This document shows, piece by piece, positions 43,205 through 54,800 of a DNA stretch of 64,000 nt. Within the stretch, counting starts at the first letter, position 1. Each line of letters begins with the position of its first letter. A program made the translations under genes and the position numbers. The notes under the pieces were generated by a model, which made no database searches, had not been told where the DNA came from, and saw nothing but the letters and a program-made list of their open reading frames with translations. Source of the stretch: Leishmania mexicana MHOM/GT/2001/U1103 (lineage: Eukaryota; Euglenozoa; Kinetoplastea; Trypanosomatida; Trypanosomatidae); NCBI RefSeq assembly GCF_000234665.1, contig NC_018337.1, positions 768,222-832,221 of the forward strand. Reading direction: 5' to 3'.

Positions 43205-44206
43205 GGCGCCGCGGATCTGGACAGGCTGAGAGGCAGCATAGCGGGGAAAGGACGGCGGTGGTGCCACACGGAGCAGACAAGAGGAGATGTGTAGACGAGT
43301 CAACCAGAGAGAGCCGCACGAAAGCACGCTCGTGCACACCGCAACAATGCCAAGAGACAGAGGAGCAGAGGGGGGATGCGATGGTGCGCGAGAAGGGTGG
43401 GGCAGAGAGGGGAGAAAACAAAGCATCGCAAAAGAAAAAGGCAGGGCAATGCAAGCGCTCACTGCTGTCTTCCTGGCAGTCAACAGAAGCTAGAAAAAAG
43501 GACCACAGACGCCTCGCAGGACGGCTTTTCATGCGCACCAGCTCGGCACAGCGAACAGCAATAGCTCTCACTGGCCCGCGACTTTGATTTACACTGGTTG
43601 CTCGCCCAACGCTTCGCCAGGGACGCTCCTTCAGCTAAACCCGAGAGGCTAGACCAGCACCGTGCTGGTTTTACTTCCTCGCATTACCACCCATGCGAGA
43701 GGTGTCCGGGGGAAGATGCGTCGGTCTCGCTACCGTCTCTGCTGAACTCGTGTTCATTCCGATTGGTCCACGGCGACCCCCCCCCGGTGTTCCTTGTGTT
43801 GTGGAGCATGAAAAAATGCACTGTAACGGACACCAGCGAGGCACACAGACAACAATGTAGCCAACAGCGTGTGGTTGAGCCACGCGGCAATGAATAACAA
43901 CGACGACACTTTTCAAAAGAAAAAAAGGAAATGTGAAAACGCATGCCTATCGGGACTGGTGGCCCCGACCTCCTTCAACAGAAGTGTGTGCTTGGGTGTG
44001 TGTGCAGGCCCCCAGACGTCGCTGGATAGGCACCTTCTTTGCGCACATTCGACCCCCATCAAGCACTCCCCTCTCCCCCTTTTGCCTGCGTACACACCAC
44101 GGCCAACCGATACAGACACCAACACACAATTCTGGCGAAGCAGCCGTTCCGGGAGCCACTACACCTTCTGGTGTGTGTCACGACGGCCAGTTTCTTTTTT
44201 TTTGAA
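43205..44206. other. Intergenic spacer
   Basis: The 5' region of the small membrane-protein gene and the 3'UTR of the GH65-HAD gene, with pyrimidine tracts on the minus strand near 43425-43440 and 43910-43930. No gene is seen. Confidence 0.5.
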
Positions 44207-47200
44207 TCACAATTTTCGGCCGTCCACCAAGTCCTCCAACTCGTCGATCGACGACGGAATCCGTGACAGCTCCAGACGGCACACGACAGGGTTGTCTCGG
44301 CCGGTCTCTTTCGACTCCTCCGGCGTCAAGGACGGGTACGGGTTGCGAATGAAGCGCGAGCTCACAAACGGGTCCTCGACATCGATGAACATGCGGAACT
44401 TCGACATCTCCTTCGCGTTAAATCCGCGGTCCAGGTGGTGGCTAATCACGAGGCACCGGTTAGTGTCCACGTGGATCTTCTCGGCGGCTCGCATGTACAG
44501 ATCAAGGTGAGGTTGTCCCTTTATCTTCCAATCGTGCGCCTCCTCGCCGTCGATGGAGGCCACGAAGAGACGCGCCAACTGCGGGTTCGAGGCGAGCAGC
44601 TGCTTCAGCGTCCGGCTGTACGACACCACCGCCAGCGCCACACCGTTCTCCACCAGGCCCTTGAGCAGGCAAAAGAGGCTTGCATTGACAGGTGGCGGCG
44701 ACATGACCACCATCTCCGTCATCTCCGCCAATTTTGCATTCGCCAAGCCGTACCGCGTCTCGACGATCTCGGCATCTTCAGGTGTGCCCAACTCCAGGCA
44801 CAGCCCACGACGCTGCAAGATTTTGTCAATGCCACTAAACGAAATCTCGCCGTCCTCGTGCTGGTAGACGACCTTTTCGATAAACTCCTCCGGTGTTAGC
44901 GAGGGGATGGGCCGGTTGTGCAGCACCCGGTACGTATCGAAGAGCGTCTCCAGCGTCTTGTACCACGAGCGGTAACTGTATTCAAGGAGATTGTCGAAGA
45001 GGCAGTCGGAGAGAAGCACAACACCGTCAAACTGCGCGACCTGGCTCTGGCGCGTGCGCGGGATGGCGAGGTGCGTCGTTTCGGGGCAGCGGCCAAAGCC
45101 GGTGTGAAGGTGGATGCGCTCACCAGGGGTACCGTGGATGAAGCGCAGGCTCGTCCCCGAGAGGAGGTCGTACGTGATGTTCGCGCGGTCCACCACCACG
45201 CGCAGCACCGCGCCACGCCACTTGATCGTGAAGGAATACCGCTCAATCCTGGCTGGAAGGATGGGATGCACCTGCAGTCCCTTGTGGGACAGTCGAACCC
45301 CACCGCAACCGAAGATGAGCCCTGGCAGCGTCGACGCTATCGCGCTAAAGTGCAGGCCACCCTCGGCGGAGTGGACAATGTTATCGAGATCGATGTTGGC
45401 CAAGGAGCGCAGAAGTGGCATCGGCTGCGAGAAGTTTGACCGCGCTCGGCAGAGCGCGTGTACCATCACAAACAGCGACTCAGGCGAGTCAAACGTGCAG
45501 AGTGGGAGGTAATACTCGAAGTTCTGCAGAAAGTCGCGCTGGTCAAACTCGTCGGGGTAGAGCAGCATGCCAAGCAGCACCTCGGGCACGTCGATGAGCT
45601 TACGACGATAGATGTGGATCGGGTGGTAGTTCAGATGAAGCGGGTGCATGGCCCGCTCGTTGCCCCAGTTAATCAAGGTGTCGAAGTTGTCATGCACCAT
45701 GTACACACCGAGTCGCTCGTGGCGCTGCGGCACAACGATGCCCTCGCCGACGGCCTGCAGCTCGACCATCTCGTGCCGGGACATCCCTAGCGAAGCGAAG
45801 ACGCTGTTCAGCTGCTCCTCGGTAAGGTGCTCACGCTGACGGTCCAGAAACGAGAAGGCGGAGGCGATGTGCCTCCGCGCGGAGATGTTGACGTAGAAGT
45901 TGCCCGAGGCGTTGCTATTGTACTCATCGGTGCCGGCGATGTTGTCGAGGCGGAAGACGGTGTGGTCGTCCTGCCACTCCCCACATTGGGGCCAGATGCG
46001 AGCCGACTCCATCATCAGCTCGAGAAGCAGCAGCCGATCCTCGGCCGAGATGCTCTCCGCTGCCTCGTCGTAGAGGGCGATGAGGAAGCCGATCTCGGCG
46101 TTCACGTGGAAGCGAGCGTTGCTCACGTTGGCCGCATGCGTGGAGTGGACGCCGCTGATCGTTTTCAGTGGAAATACGGCGCCGTGGTTCATGGCGAGCA
46201 CGCGCGCATACTTCCGCGACTGTGGCAGCATGTGGTAGACGCTCTTGAGCAGTCGCAAGCACGCCTCCGGCTGCATGAGAAGGTAGTACAGTCCATAGTA
46301 GATGTACTCGGACAGGTTGAACTGCAGCCCGTCGCCGGCAGCCGAGAGCCCAGAGCGCGACAGCCCACCCTCCAGACCGTGGCTGACCATAAACATGCGA
46401 AACGCATTGTAGACAAAGGGCAGCGAGCTGCGGCTGGGACTCAGCTCGTCCTGCAGCTTGACATCCGCGTCAAACGTCTTCCAGAACAACTGGAGCGCCG
46501 CCTTCTGATCTGCAATCATCTCCTCAATCGTCGGCAGCGCTCGCGGGCGCTGTTCCGCGGTTTCGCGTGTGTGGCAGGCACGGAACGTCAGCACGACGCT
46601 ATCCGGCACCGTCTCGGGCGTCAGCGGCATCATGAATCGCTTCTTGATCACGTACGACTTGTGCGCCTTGTTGGGGCTGTGGAAGGTGTGGTAGCTCCAC
46701 GAGCCTGGTCGAACAAAGGCGGAGTTGTTACCGCCATCCCGATCGCCGTTACCGTGCTCCTTGCTCTCTGCATTGCTGCAGCTGCTGGCGCCGTCCCGCG
46801 CGCCGCTGCCGCCGCCCGCGCTCACATTGTACCGATCGCGCGAGAACGGCGACGTCGTATCGCTTCCGGATTCGAGAATCCATGGCGTGGCATCCACCTC
46901 CGCTTGTAGCAGGCGATATGTGTCGCCGTACTTCACCACACACTCCACCTCTGTGAATGTCGTCACCTCCTTGTACGAGGTCAGCGAGCACTGATGCACG
47001 TGATCCATTTGTTGGTGGGCAACATCCCAGCACTCCTGGTCAATGGAGAGCAGCACGACAAGCTCGATGCGATAGTTCAGGTCGCTGTGCGAGCAGTGCG
47101 TCCTGTGCGACGAATGTATCTGCAGTGCCCCGTCGGACATGCTATCCACACTAAGATTGTGCGGCGCGCCGGAGCCCGTCAAGCCGTTGCCGAAGCCGAT

Positions 47201-47752
47201 TTTAGCGTCGCTGCCGACAGACACCGGCGAGTCCTTGGCGCCGAGTCGGAAGTCGCTGTAGCACACCTGCGCACCCCACGTGCTCAGGTCGCTGAGCCCG
47301 ACTGTGCGCACGTATTTCGTGTTGAAGATGAGCCCCCCATCGGCGCTCATGACATCGGAGCAATAACTGCGATAAGCACCGTCGTCGAGGCTCAGCTTTC
47401 GGGATGGGATCGACGACAGCGTGCCTGATTCACCGTCCAGCATGCAGTCGAAGTCGACCGTGCAGATACTCGCCCCCACCTGATTAGTGCGAGGAATGCC
47501 CATGTACTCCGAAATGTCAGTCGGCTCTTCGTGGTAGATGCCATTCATTAGAACCTCCGTCTTGAAGCCAACCCTTTCCACCTCGCTCAGGTGTCGCAGA
47601 CCGAGGTTACCGTTGGTGCTGTACATGACACTATCAGTGACGCTGTTCGACACGAAGGCGGACGCCTCGATGCTCTGAACCACGTTTCTGCCCTCGAGAA
47701 GAAAAATGGGCTTCTTCGGGACTTCGTAGTCTCGCGCTAAGATTGGGTTCAT
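44207..47752 (-). CDS. GH65 disaccharide-phosphorylase-like enzyme fused to a degenerate beta-phosphoglucomutase/HAD domain, 1181 aa
   Basis: Residues about 20-890 form a glycoside hydrolase family 65 protein. The N-terminal beta-sandwich is followed by an (alpha/alpha)6 barrel with FPLKTISG, ARFHVNAEIGF and AGTDEYNSNASGNFYVN (general acid Glu610). The segment HSAEGGLHFSAIAS (794-807) aligns with the phosphate-binding segment of phosphorylases such as maltose, trehalose and kojibiose phosphorylase, favouring phosphorolysis over hydrolysis. Residues about 905-1125 align with beta-phosphoglucomutase (EYSYRSWYKTL, AVVSYSR, KGQPHLDLY). The nucleophile Asp of FDLDG is replaced by Leu914 while the second Asp is kept as Asp916, and the acidic motif IV reads VISHHLDRG. 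The HAD part is therefore probably inactive. The sugar substrate cannot be read from sequence. The start is the first ATG after a TA tract; the frame extends open to 47983 through UTR-like sequence. No signal peptide or peroxisomal targeting tail (…GRKL) is convincing. Confidence 0.85.
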   Translation of the reverse strand: MNPILARDYEVPKKPIFLLEGRNVVQSIEASAFVSNSVTDSVMYSTNGNLGLRHLSEVERVGFKTEVLMNGIYHEEPTDISEYMGIPRTNQVGASICTVDFDCMLDGESGTLSSIPSRKLSLDDGAYRSYCSDVMSADGGLIFNTKYVRTVGLSDLSTWGAQVCYSDFRLGAKDSPVSVGSDAKIGFGNGLTGSGAPHNLSVDSMSDGALQIHSSHRTHCSHSDLNYRIELVVLLSIDQECWDVAHQQMDHVHQCSLTSYKEVTTFTEVECVVKYGDTYRLLQAEVDATPWILESGSDTTSPFSRDRYNVSAGGGSGARDGASSCSNAESKEHGNGDRDGGNNSAFVRPGSWSYHTFHSPNKAHKSYVIKKRFMMPLTPETVPDSVVLTFRACHTRETAEQRPRALPTIEEMIADQKAALQLFWKTFDADVKLQDELSPSRSSLPFVYNAFRMFMVSHGLEGGLSRSGLSAAGDGLQFNLSEYIYYGLYYLLMQPEACLRLLKSVYHMLPQSRKYARVLAMNHGAVFPLKTISGVHSTHAANVSNARFHVNAEIGFLIALYDEAAESISAEDRLLLLELMMESARIWPQCGEWQDDHTVFRLDNIAGTDEYNSNASGNFYVNISARRHIASAFSFLDRQREHLTEEQLNSVFASLGMSRHEMVELQAVGEGIVVPQRHERLGVYMVHDNFDTLINWGNERAMHPLHLNYHPIHIYRRKLIDVPEVLLGMLLYPDEFDQRDFLQNFEYYLPLCTFDSPESLFVMVHALCRARSNFSQPMPLLRSLANIDLDNIVHSAEGGLHFSAIASTLPGLIFGCGGVRLSHKGLQVHPILPARIERYSFTIKWRGAVLRVVVDRANITYDLLSGTSLRFIHGTPGERIHLHTGFGRCPETTHLAIPRTRQSQVAQFDGVVLLSDCLFDNLLEYSYRSWYKTLETLFDTYRVLHNRPIPSLTPEEFIEKVVYQHEDGEISFSGIDKILQRRGLCLELGTPEDAEIVETRYGLANAKLAEMTEMVVMSPPPVNASLFCLLKGLVENGVALAVVSYSRTLKQLLASNPQLARLFVASIDGEEAHDWKIKGQPHLDLYMRAAEKIHVDTNRCLVISHHLDRGFNAKEMSKFRMFIDVEDPFVSSRFIRNPYPSLTPEESKETGRDNPVVCRLELSRIPSSIDELEDLVDGRKL

Positions 47753-47786
47753 GGTCACCGCCGCCGGTGGCGCAACACCAAAACAG

Positions 47787-47808
47787 ATATATATATATAT
47801 ATATATAT
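47787..47808. repeat. TA microsatellite in the 5'UTR of the GH65-HAD gene
   Basis: A perfect 22-base AT run ends 35 bases upstream of the ATG at 47752. The nearest upstream acceptor-like AG (CATTGAAG, at about 47812) would place the run inside the mature 5'UTR. Confidence 0.7.
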
Positions 47809-50800
47809 GAGCTTCAATGAAACACACACACGCAGAGCGAGAGCTGCGAGCACCAAGATCAGAACGACCGAGGTGGTGTTCCGCCACACACACGCAACAC
47901 CAGCGAGGACACGAGGGGGAGGAGGGAGGAAGAGAGGAGGGGAGGCAAAACCGTTGGCCTCGACGACACAGAGAAAAAACCACGAAAAAAAAACGTCAAG
48001 ACGCGCAATGCCTTGAAACCGCCTTGGAGGAAAAGGAGAGAGGTGGTGGGAGGGAGGGAGGGAGGCCGACAGGAAGCGTAGAAGTCGAGAGAAGAGAAGC
48101 AGTAGAGGCGACCACAGGGTCAGAAACAGCCACAGAACGGAAAATACAACCGCACAGTACACAGTACAGAGAAAGTCGGAGAAGAGCCAGAAAGATGGCG
48201 GTGTAGGGGATGAGAAGCTAGCGAGAACGCGAGAGCACTCCAGAACACGATAACGAAAACCACACCCCGAGTATATACTACATAGACGTGAAAAGAGTAG
48301 AGTCCGGGGCGTGGTTGTCGACGTTGGGCGTCAATGGCGTGAAGACGATGAGGAGCAAGAGAAGGAATGTTAGCGGCAATAGCCAAGGTGCCGTGCTGCC
48401 TCTGCGAGGTGGGAAGGGAGGAGGAGGCAGATATAGACACATATATACCCGTGGGTATGCGCGTGCTTTGGTAGAGCTAGCGCTGGTAGGGCGCTCGGCT
48501 GTGCGAAGGTTGCCTCACAATAGACGCAGGGTAAGGGAGCAGAAAACACGTATATATGCCGACGAAGCGACACCCTACACCGTATCAATCGCCACTTCCG
48601 GCCAATAGTTGATGCGGAAAACACAAAGGAGAGACACAACTCACTCCCTCAACAGCCCGATGCAGAGAGAGCCAGACACCTTCGAGCACACGCGCAGACC
48701 CTCCCGCGAGTGCACGCACACACACAAACACACAAATTACCCCACAGAAACAGTAAAAAAAAGATTTAAAACGATCCGGAGGCGAAAGGGTAAAAGAAGG
48801 AACGCGGGCGCACTACTAAGACTCGGCCCCGCTCTGGTTGAGCCTCCGGCACGGCCAGCACAGAAGAAATCCGCTCACCGTGATGCACAGTGCCCCGCCT
48901 GTGCACTCCCTCTCTGCACGAATGCTCTTACGGAGGCGACAGTTGCGTATCGATGGCACAAACGGATTGGAGAGGTCTCCTTCCGCCCTACCACCCAAGA
49001 GGAGTTTAGGTCCGCAGGTGTTGCTCGAGTGGAGAGTACAGAGACTCCAAGTTGCGTCTTCGTCACCTTGGCCACGGTCTGGACTCCTTCCTCTCTCCTT
49101 GGTGGCCACCGGCACCGTGTCCCTATATCACGTGTTCGCAGCGTGGTACTTACACTACACCTTCCCGCGTTCGTACGGACAACGAGTGCACGGCAGGTGT
49201 ATGCGGCGACGGCAAACGGTGATCCTCCTCCGCTCCCTCTCTCTCCCCTCACACCCACCCACCCACACACACACACACGAGGAAACAAAAATAAATAAAG
49301 ACAACCAACAACAAGAACGGGCCAACAAGGAGGGAAGACGAGGAAGGCGATTCGCGTGTGTGCCGAAAAAAAAATACGAAGAGTGCAGACGAAGCAGAAG
49401 TGGCAACAGCTAAGGAAACAACAACAAGAAGAAACACGTAATAGTAATGATACTTGTACGAGCGAGGAGGACCTCTACGGAGAGCCACACACAGAGGAGG
49501 TGGAGAAGAAAACAAACAAAAAAAGGGAGGAGATACCTGCACACGCAGCCACCCCGACCTATCTGAGTTCGCCTCCCTCGCCAAAAAAAAAAAACGCTCC
49601 ACTCTAGACGGAGAGCAAAGGCAAAAAAAAAGACAAAAAAGAAAGTGTGCGGGGGGTCCGCCGGTCCAGGCACGCACTATTGCCACCCTACTACGGGGTC
49701 GTTGAGACACAGCTGGAACACCAAAAAGGAACGACAACGAGACACACACACACACACACACCGATATACACCGATATACACAGATATACACGCACACACG
49801 CGCAGCACAGAAATAAAAAAAGCGTGCTGACGCACGTACGGCAACACAGGAGAACGACAACGAAGAGCAGGAAACGACTCGGCACAGAAAGAAAACAGAG
49901 CCCAATGCAGGCGCGAGGGTATCGATGTTTGTCCGTCTGTTGCGTCCGTGCTCTTCGCGTCGTCCCGTCGGATGCCACTCGACGAGCCGCTTACTTTTTT
50001 GTTGTCGTTCCGAGGCAGCTCTGCGAATCTTATGCGACGGCGCGCGGCCTGTTCTCCTCTTCCTTGTTGCTTGTGCGTTGCCAGACGCTGCACCTTCTGG
50101 ATCAGCGTGAGCGGGTCGCAGGAGAGCCTGTTATTACGGAGGATGGGGAGCGATGGTACGTGTGTGTGTGGAGGGGGAGGGAGGACAGCGACTGCGTCAG
50201 GCGGAGAGGATGCACGAAGGCCAAGGCTCGCTTTGTTCTCGTATCGTTGCTCCTGTCCGACTTCCTTTTTCACTTACTGCTCTCCTCTTCGTTCTGCGTG
50301 TGCGTGTGTGTGTTTGTGTGTGTGTGTGTGTGGCTGCCACCACGTCGGATGAGCGCTCGCTTCGAAGGGATTACGGGAAAAAAACTCCAAAAAAAAGAAA
50401 TGAAAAGCAGTTCCTCTTCCGTTTTTTATTCGCTGTCGCGGGGTGGTGGGGTGGTGGGCTGGTACGCTTGTGTGACGGCGCCGTGGACACACAAGACAGG
50501 TCTGTGAGAGCGTCCGCTAGTGGAGAAGGGGACTATCAAGATGTGCGTGAGAAAGACAAAGACGAAAGCCGTCCACAGACTCACGTGCAACCCCTTTTCA
50601 AGGCTCCGAGAGGAAGGCGAGGGAGGAGGTCAAAACGAAAGCAACGCTGCCTGTGGATCTGTGCGGGGCGCGGGTGATGTCTCGCTATGGCGTCGCTTCT
50701 ACCACCCAGCAGCGTGGCGAGTCTGACTAGAGAACGGCCCCGAAATACGTTTATTTCCTTGCGCTTGTATCTCTGTGTTGGATGCGATGCGAATGTAAAA

Positions 50801-51887
50801 AAAGGATGTGCAGGGTGGTCAGTACGGGCGGGTGGGGTGGGGGTGTCGTGAAGGTTGAAAGAGGAAGGCGGAGGAGCGGGCAGGCCAAATAGAGGAGAGA
50901 GAAGCGGAAGGGAGAGGAGGGGCAAAAGAAAAGCCGAGACCGCGACCGAAATAGTACGCACATCCTGAGAGGGAATGTGCCGGTCGTGGGAGGCGCTGCG
51001 CTGCCCGCAAAAGGCAAGGCACCAGCCATCGTCAAATGAACGTCCGCTCACAGGCGTGCGACGCAACACCGAGAGAGCGAGCCCGGTGCGCGTCTGCTAT
51101 CACACTCCTGCGAGCACCGCTCGTGATGTACAACGCCATCGACCGACTTTACCGTCCGCTGCTGCGTCTCTCACTTTTTCTCTGCACGCACTTGACGCAT
51201 GTTTCCTGCTCCGTGTGCTTTGTTTGCTTCCTGGACAGCACAAGGAGGAAACGACATATACACACACACACACAAGTACACGCACGCGTGCGATGCACCT
51301 CCCAGCACATCCCCAGAGACACGCCAACACAGGCGATGTATATCGATATAATAAGATGAGACGGCACCCAAGGAGACGTCTCCTCGTGATCGAGTAATGC
51401 GCCTTTGCGGTCACGCCTACATACACACACACCACACGCTGTCTATATCCGTCGAAAATGCGAGAAGTGGGGGAGACGCAGCTGTGCTTGACTTCGGTGC
51501 TCCTCTACGTGGAGCAGCATAAAAAAAGGACAACACCCAAGCACCGGCAAAGCAAGGAAAGCTCGCCAGTCGCCGTCAAACGTGCTTCATCAACTCCCTC
51601 CTCCATCACATCCACTCTGCATCTATTTTCTATTGGCTACACGTCCGCGGCCACAGCCACGGCTGCGCACTTCGGATCGCCCCTTGTCACGTGATCACGT
51701 ACGCGCCTCTTTGTGCGCCACATCGTCCCGCTCACTCACTCTCTCGAATGGCTCTGCACAGAAACGTATCGGAAAGTTTCTGTCGAGCGCACATCGACGT
51801 AAACGCTGGCACAACCAAGATGGGCATGTGGGGATATCCCCGCAGAGTGTGTCCCGCACCGAAAAGCAGCATGCGCTTGCGCGTTCA
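47809..51887. other. Long intergenic spacer
   Basis: Holds the distal upstream region of the GH65-HAD gene and the long 3'UTR of the Kelch gene. It includes (GGGA)n at 48049-48063, CA runs at 49267-49280 and 49744-49762, GT runs at 50301-50332, and A-rich tracts at 49367, 49583 and 49626. No convincing gene was found; open frames of up to 286 codons here read through microsatellites. Confidence 0.55.
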
Positions 51888-54800
51888 TTACATGGACGAC
51901 TTTGACCGCAGGCGCTCGCGGGCTTGCATCAGATGCAGCTCCCCGGGAGTGAAGAAGCCGTGCTTCGTGCCGCTTTTGCGCACGACTGGTCGTACTGTGT
52001 GCAATTTCAGCAACTGCGACGCTGTCGATGACTGGTAGTGATCCGACACCCGACGACCGCTGCTTCTGCCCCGCGCCGTAGAGGAGCGCGTGCGCAGTGC
52101 CGTTGACGCAGGAGTGACGCCGGGGATGCCGCGCATCGACGAAGCCGCTAACTCCGCATTCACACGCGGCGAGCCCAACACCGTCCCCACGGGCGGCGAC
52201 ACGCCCACGCCACCACGCGGACGGTTAGAGATGTAGGGAGGGCCAGACACTACCGTTTCGGCAGTGGTCATACGCTTCCCTACAGGCCGACCAAAGTAGA
52301 AATAGTCTTCATCGATGTCCGACCACGCCTGCTGCATGCCACCGGCGCCCCCCTGCAGCTCTTTCTCGGCCGTGGTCGCCGCCAACAATGCATGCGGCGC
52401 CACACGAGAAAGGTACTCCGCGTTCACGACGAAGTTGCCCCTCGTGATATGTGTGACCGGCTCGCGAGTCACAGGATCTATGCCGTCGTCGCTGTTGGTC
52501 GTTCCACCACGAAAACTGTCGTCCTTCAGCCGGTTCTGGGAAAGGTGACGCAGCTGCGTGAGATCTGCGATCGTAGAACGCCGGCGCCGCACTGGCGATT
52601 GTGTCGTGTAGGTCGCCTCAGCCTCATCGGTGCGCACGTCATTCGCTCCTCCCGGCATTACAACCTTTGGCACGACGCTCAGCGCCACAACAGGCGCCGC
52701 TCCGCTTGTCTGCATTGAGCTGACCGTGGGTGTCCACGGACCCGCTATGACCGGTGCGGCCACGCTGCCGTACAAGAGGCTAGTGGCGCTGGCATTCGGC
52801 ACCGTGCGTGCGTCTGGGTACACCGCGTGCACCTCCACGGCGGATGAACCGGCTGCATTCGTGGATGCGGCAGCAGGAGGCACAACCGCTGGCCGGACAT
52901 CTCGCAGGAGCGCCTCATGTGATACCAGAGGTATACCAGCTGCCTCGCCATAGGTTGGGCGAGAACGCTTCGACAGCCATCCGTCATCAGCGTCATCGAG
53001 CTGGTTGTGGGCGGGCGGAGAAAGTGGCATCAACCTCAGGGCGTTCGCCACATTGCCGTCGGCGGCGCCGGGCAGCGCCACCGTTGCCGCGCCGTGGCCC
53101 TTGGAAGAAGAGTTTCCCTTGTTGCCTTTCGCGCCGGAAAACAGCGCTTGCGAAAAGCCCGCGGATGCAGGGTTCGCGCTCGCCTCCGCCACCGAGGTGA
53201 GCGACGTCGGCTGCCAGGCTCGCTTTGTGGCCGCGCCGCTGGTCCTTGCCCCTCCCGTCGACTTCTCGCTCCTTGAGCGTGGCGGCGGCGGCCCGACAGA
53301 GACGGGAGCGGGGCGGAGACGAGGCGGCCTCGCGCCTGCCTTGGCCAGGAAGGTGGCCGTGACACACTGCGCCACTCCCGTCAGCAATTTGCTGAGACGC
53401 CTGTAGAGCTCTTCCACCTTCACGTCCTGTGGCGCGCCGGCCAGGTCGCTGACGTCCCACTCGTTCAGGCGTATCAAAGTCACCTTGTCTTGGAGCTGCA
53501 AGAGGGAATCCTTCGCTGCGACAATGGGGCGCAGCGCGCTCAGGTATACAGCATGCCCCTGAACTGTGGAGGTTTGCGCCGGCGCAGCAGAGGTTGTCTT
53601 TGCATTGCGGCTATGACGGGAAGCGCCGGTTGCGGCATCGTGCGAAGACGCTGCCGACCGAGTGAGCTGGGGCTGCTGCACGTTCGCAAGCGGTGCCTCT
53701 GTGCTCGGCCCCAAGGACGCCGTCGCTGGCTGCTGCAGTTGCACGAACCCCGTCGACTCCGGCGGCGCCGGCATGGCGGATGGTAAGGAGCCTCCTGACG
53801 GGAGCTGCGACGACGGACCGCCCATCACGGCGGCGGCGGCCAGTCCAGACGACCCCGAAGACGACGACGACGACCGCGACGATCCCGACGACGAAGAGGA
53901 GCTGGCGCTCGATGGAGATGATCGGAAAGCCAGCGTGGGCCTACTGGTCGCCGCCGCTGTTGTCGTGTGCAATGATATAGCACTGGGGACCGGGAGTTGC
54001 GGAGCGGGAATGGTGTGGGGGACGGCATCGGTACCTCTTGTCGTCTGAGGTGGGGTGGCTGTGGGGTGGCTCACCGCTATCGTCGCCGACGATGCGTTTG
54101 CGGAACTCGCCGGTGGCAACTCTGCAGCCGCCTGGGTAAGCGCTGTGTGAAAGTCCAAAGCTGCTTTGCGCACCTCCTCAGCGACCGTCGCCGTCGTCAT
54201 TCGCAATTCGTTCGAGCGCTGAATCATGATCTCGCGCGGTCGAGCCGCACCAGCCTCACCCGCAGTCGACGCGGGGACTGCCACAGCAGGAGCCTCTGTA
54301 GCTTCACTCGTCAACACGCCTGCCAGCGGCACGCCGGTGTGCAGGAGAACCGGTGGCGCAATTGACGGCGGCGCCATCAAGCCAGCTGGCGCCAGTGTAG
54401 GCGCTTGCAGAGAGGGCTGGACGGGCACCATCAGCAAAGGTGCCGGCTGCGGCGCAAGAGGTATCGAAAGGGGGTCGTCGACGGATGGCTGCGATGGCGG
54501 TGGTGCTGGTGGTGGTGGCAGAGGTGACAGTGGCGCTGTGCCGCTGGTCGCCGCACCTTCCACGCAGTAGCGGCGCAGACGACCGGCGCACTTCTCCACC
54601 ATGCGGGCGCGGTTCAGCAGGTCGTGCCATTCCCTGTCCATCATGCATACCACAGCTTTACTCTCATCGGCGTGGTAGCCACCACCGAGCGAGCGGCTGC
54701 GGGCGGAGCGACCTCGTGTCGCGGCCGGAGATGAGCTTCCACTACGCGCGGCAGCCGATGGTGTGCGCCGCTGTCTCGCGGCCTGCGTTGTTGTAGCCGC

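Noticed and set aside
45827..46909. 360-codon plus-strand open frame
   Set aside because: Antisense shadow of the GH65-HAD gene.
47753..47983. 77-residue N-terminal extension of the GH65-HAD protein
   Set aside because: Starts without ATG and encodes the TA tract as alternating Tyr/Ile, as expected for 5'UTR.
49647..50507. 286-codon plus-strand open frame in a spacer
   Set aside because: Reads through CA and GT microsatellites, has no domain, and lies on the non-coding strand of the unit.
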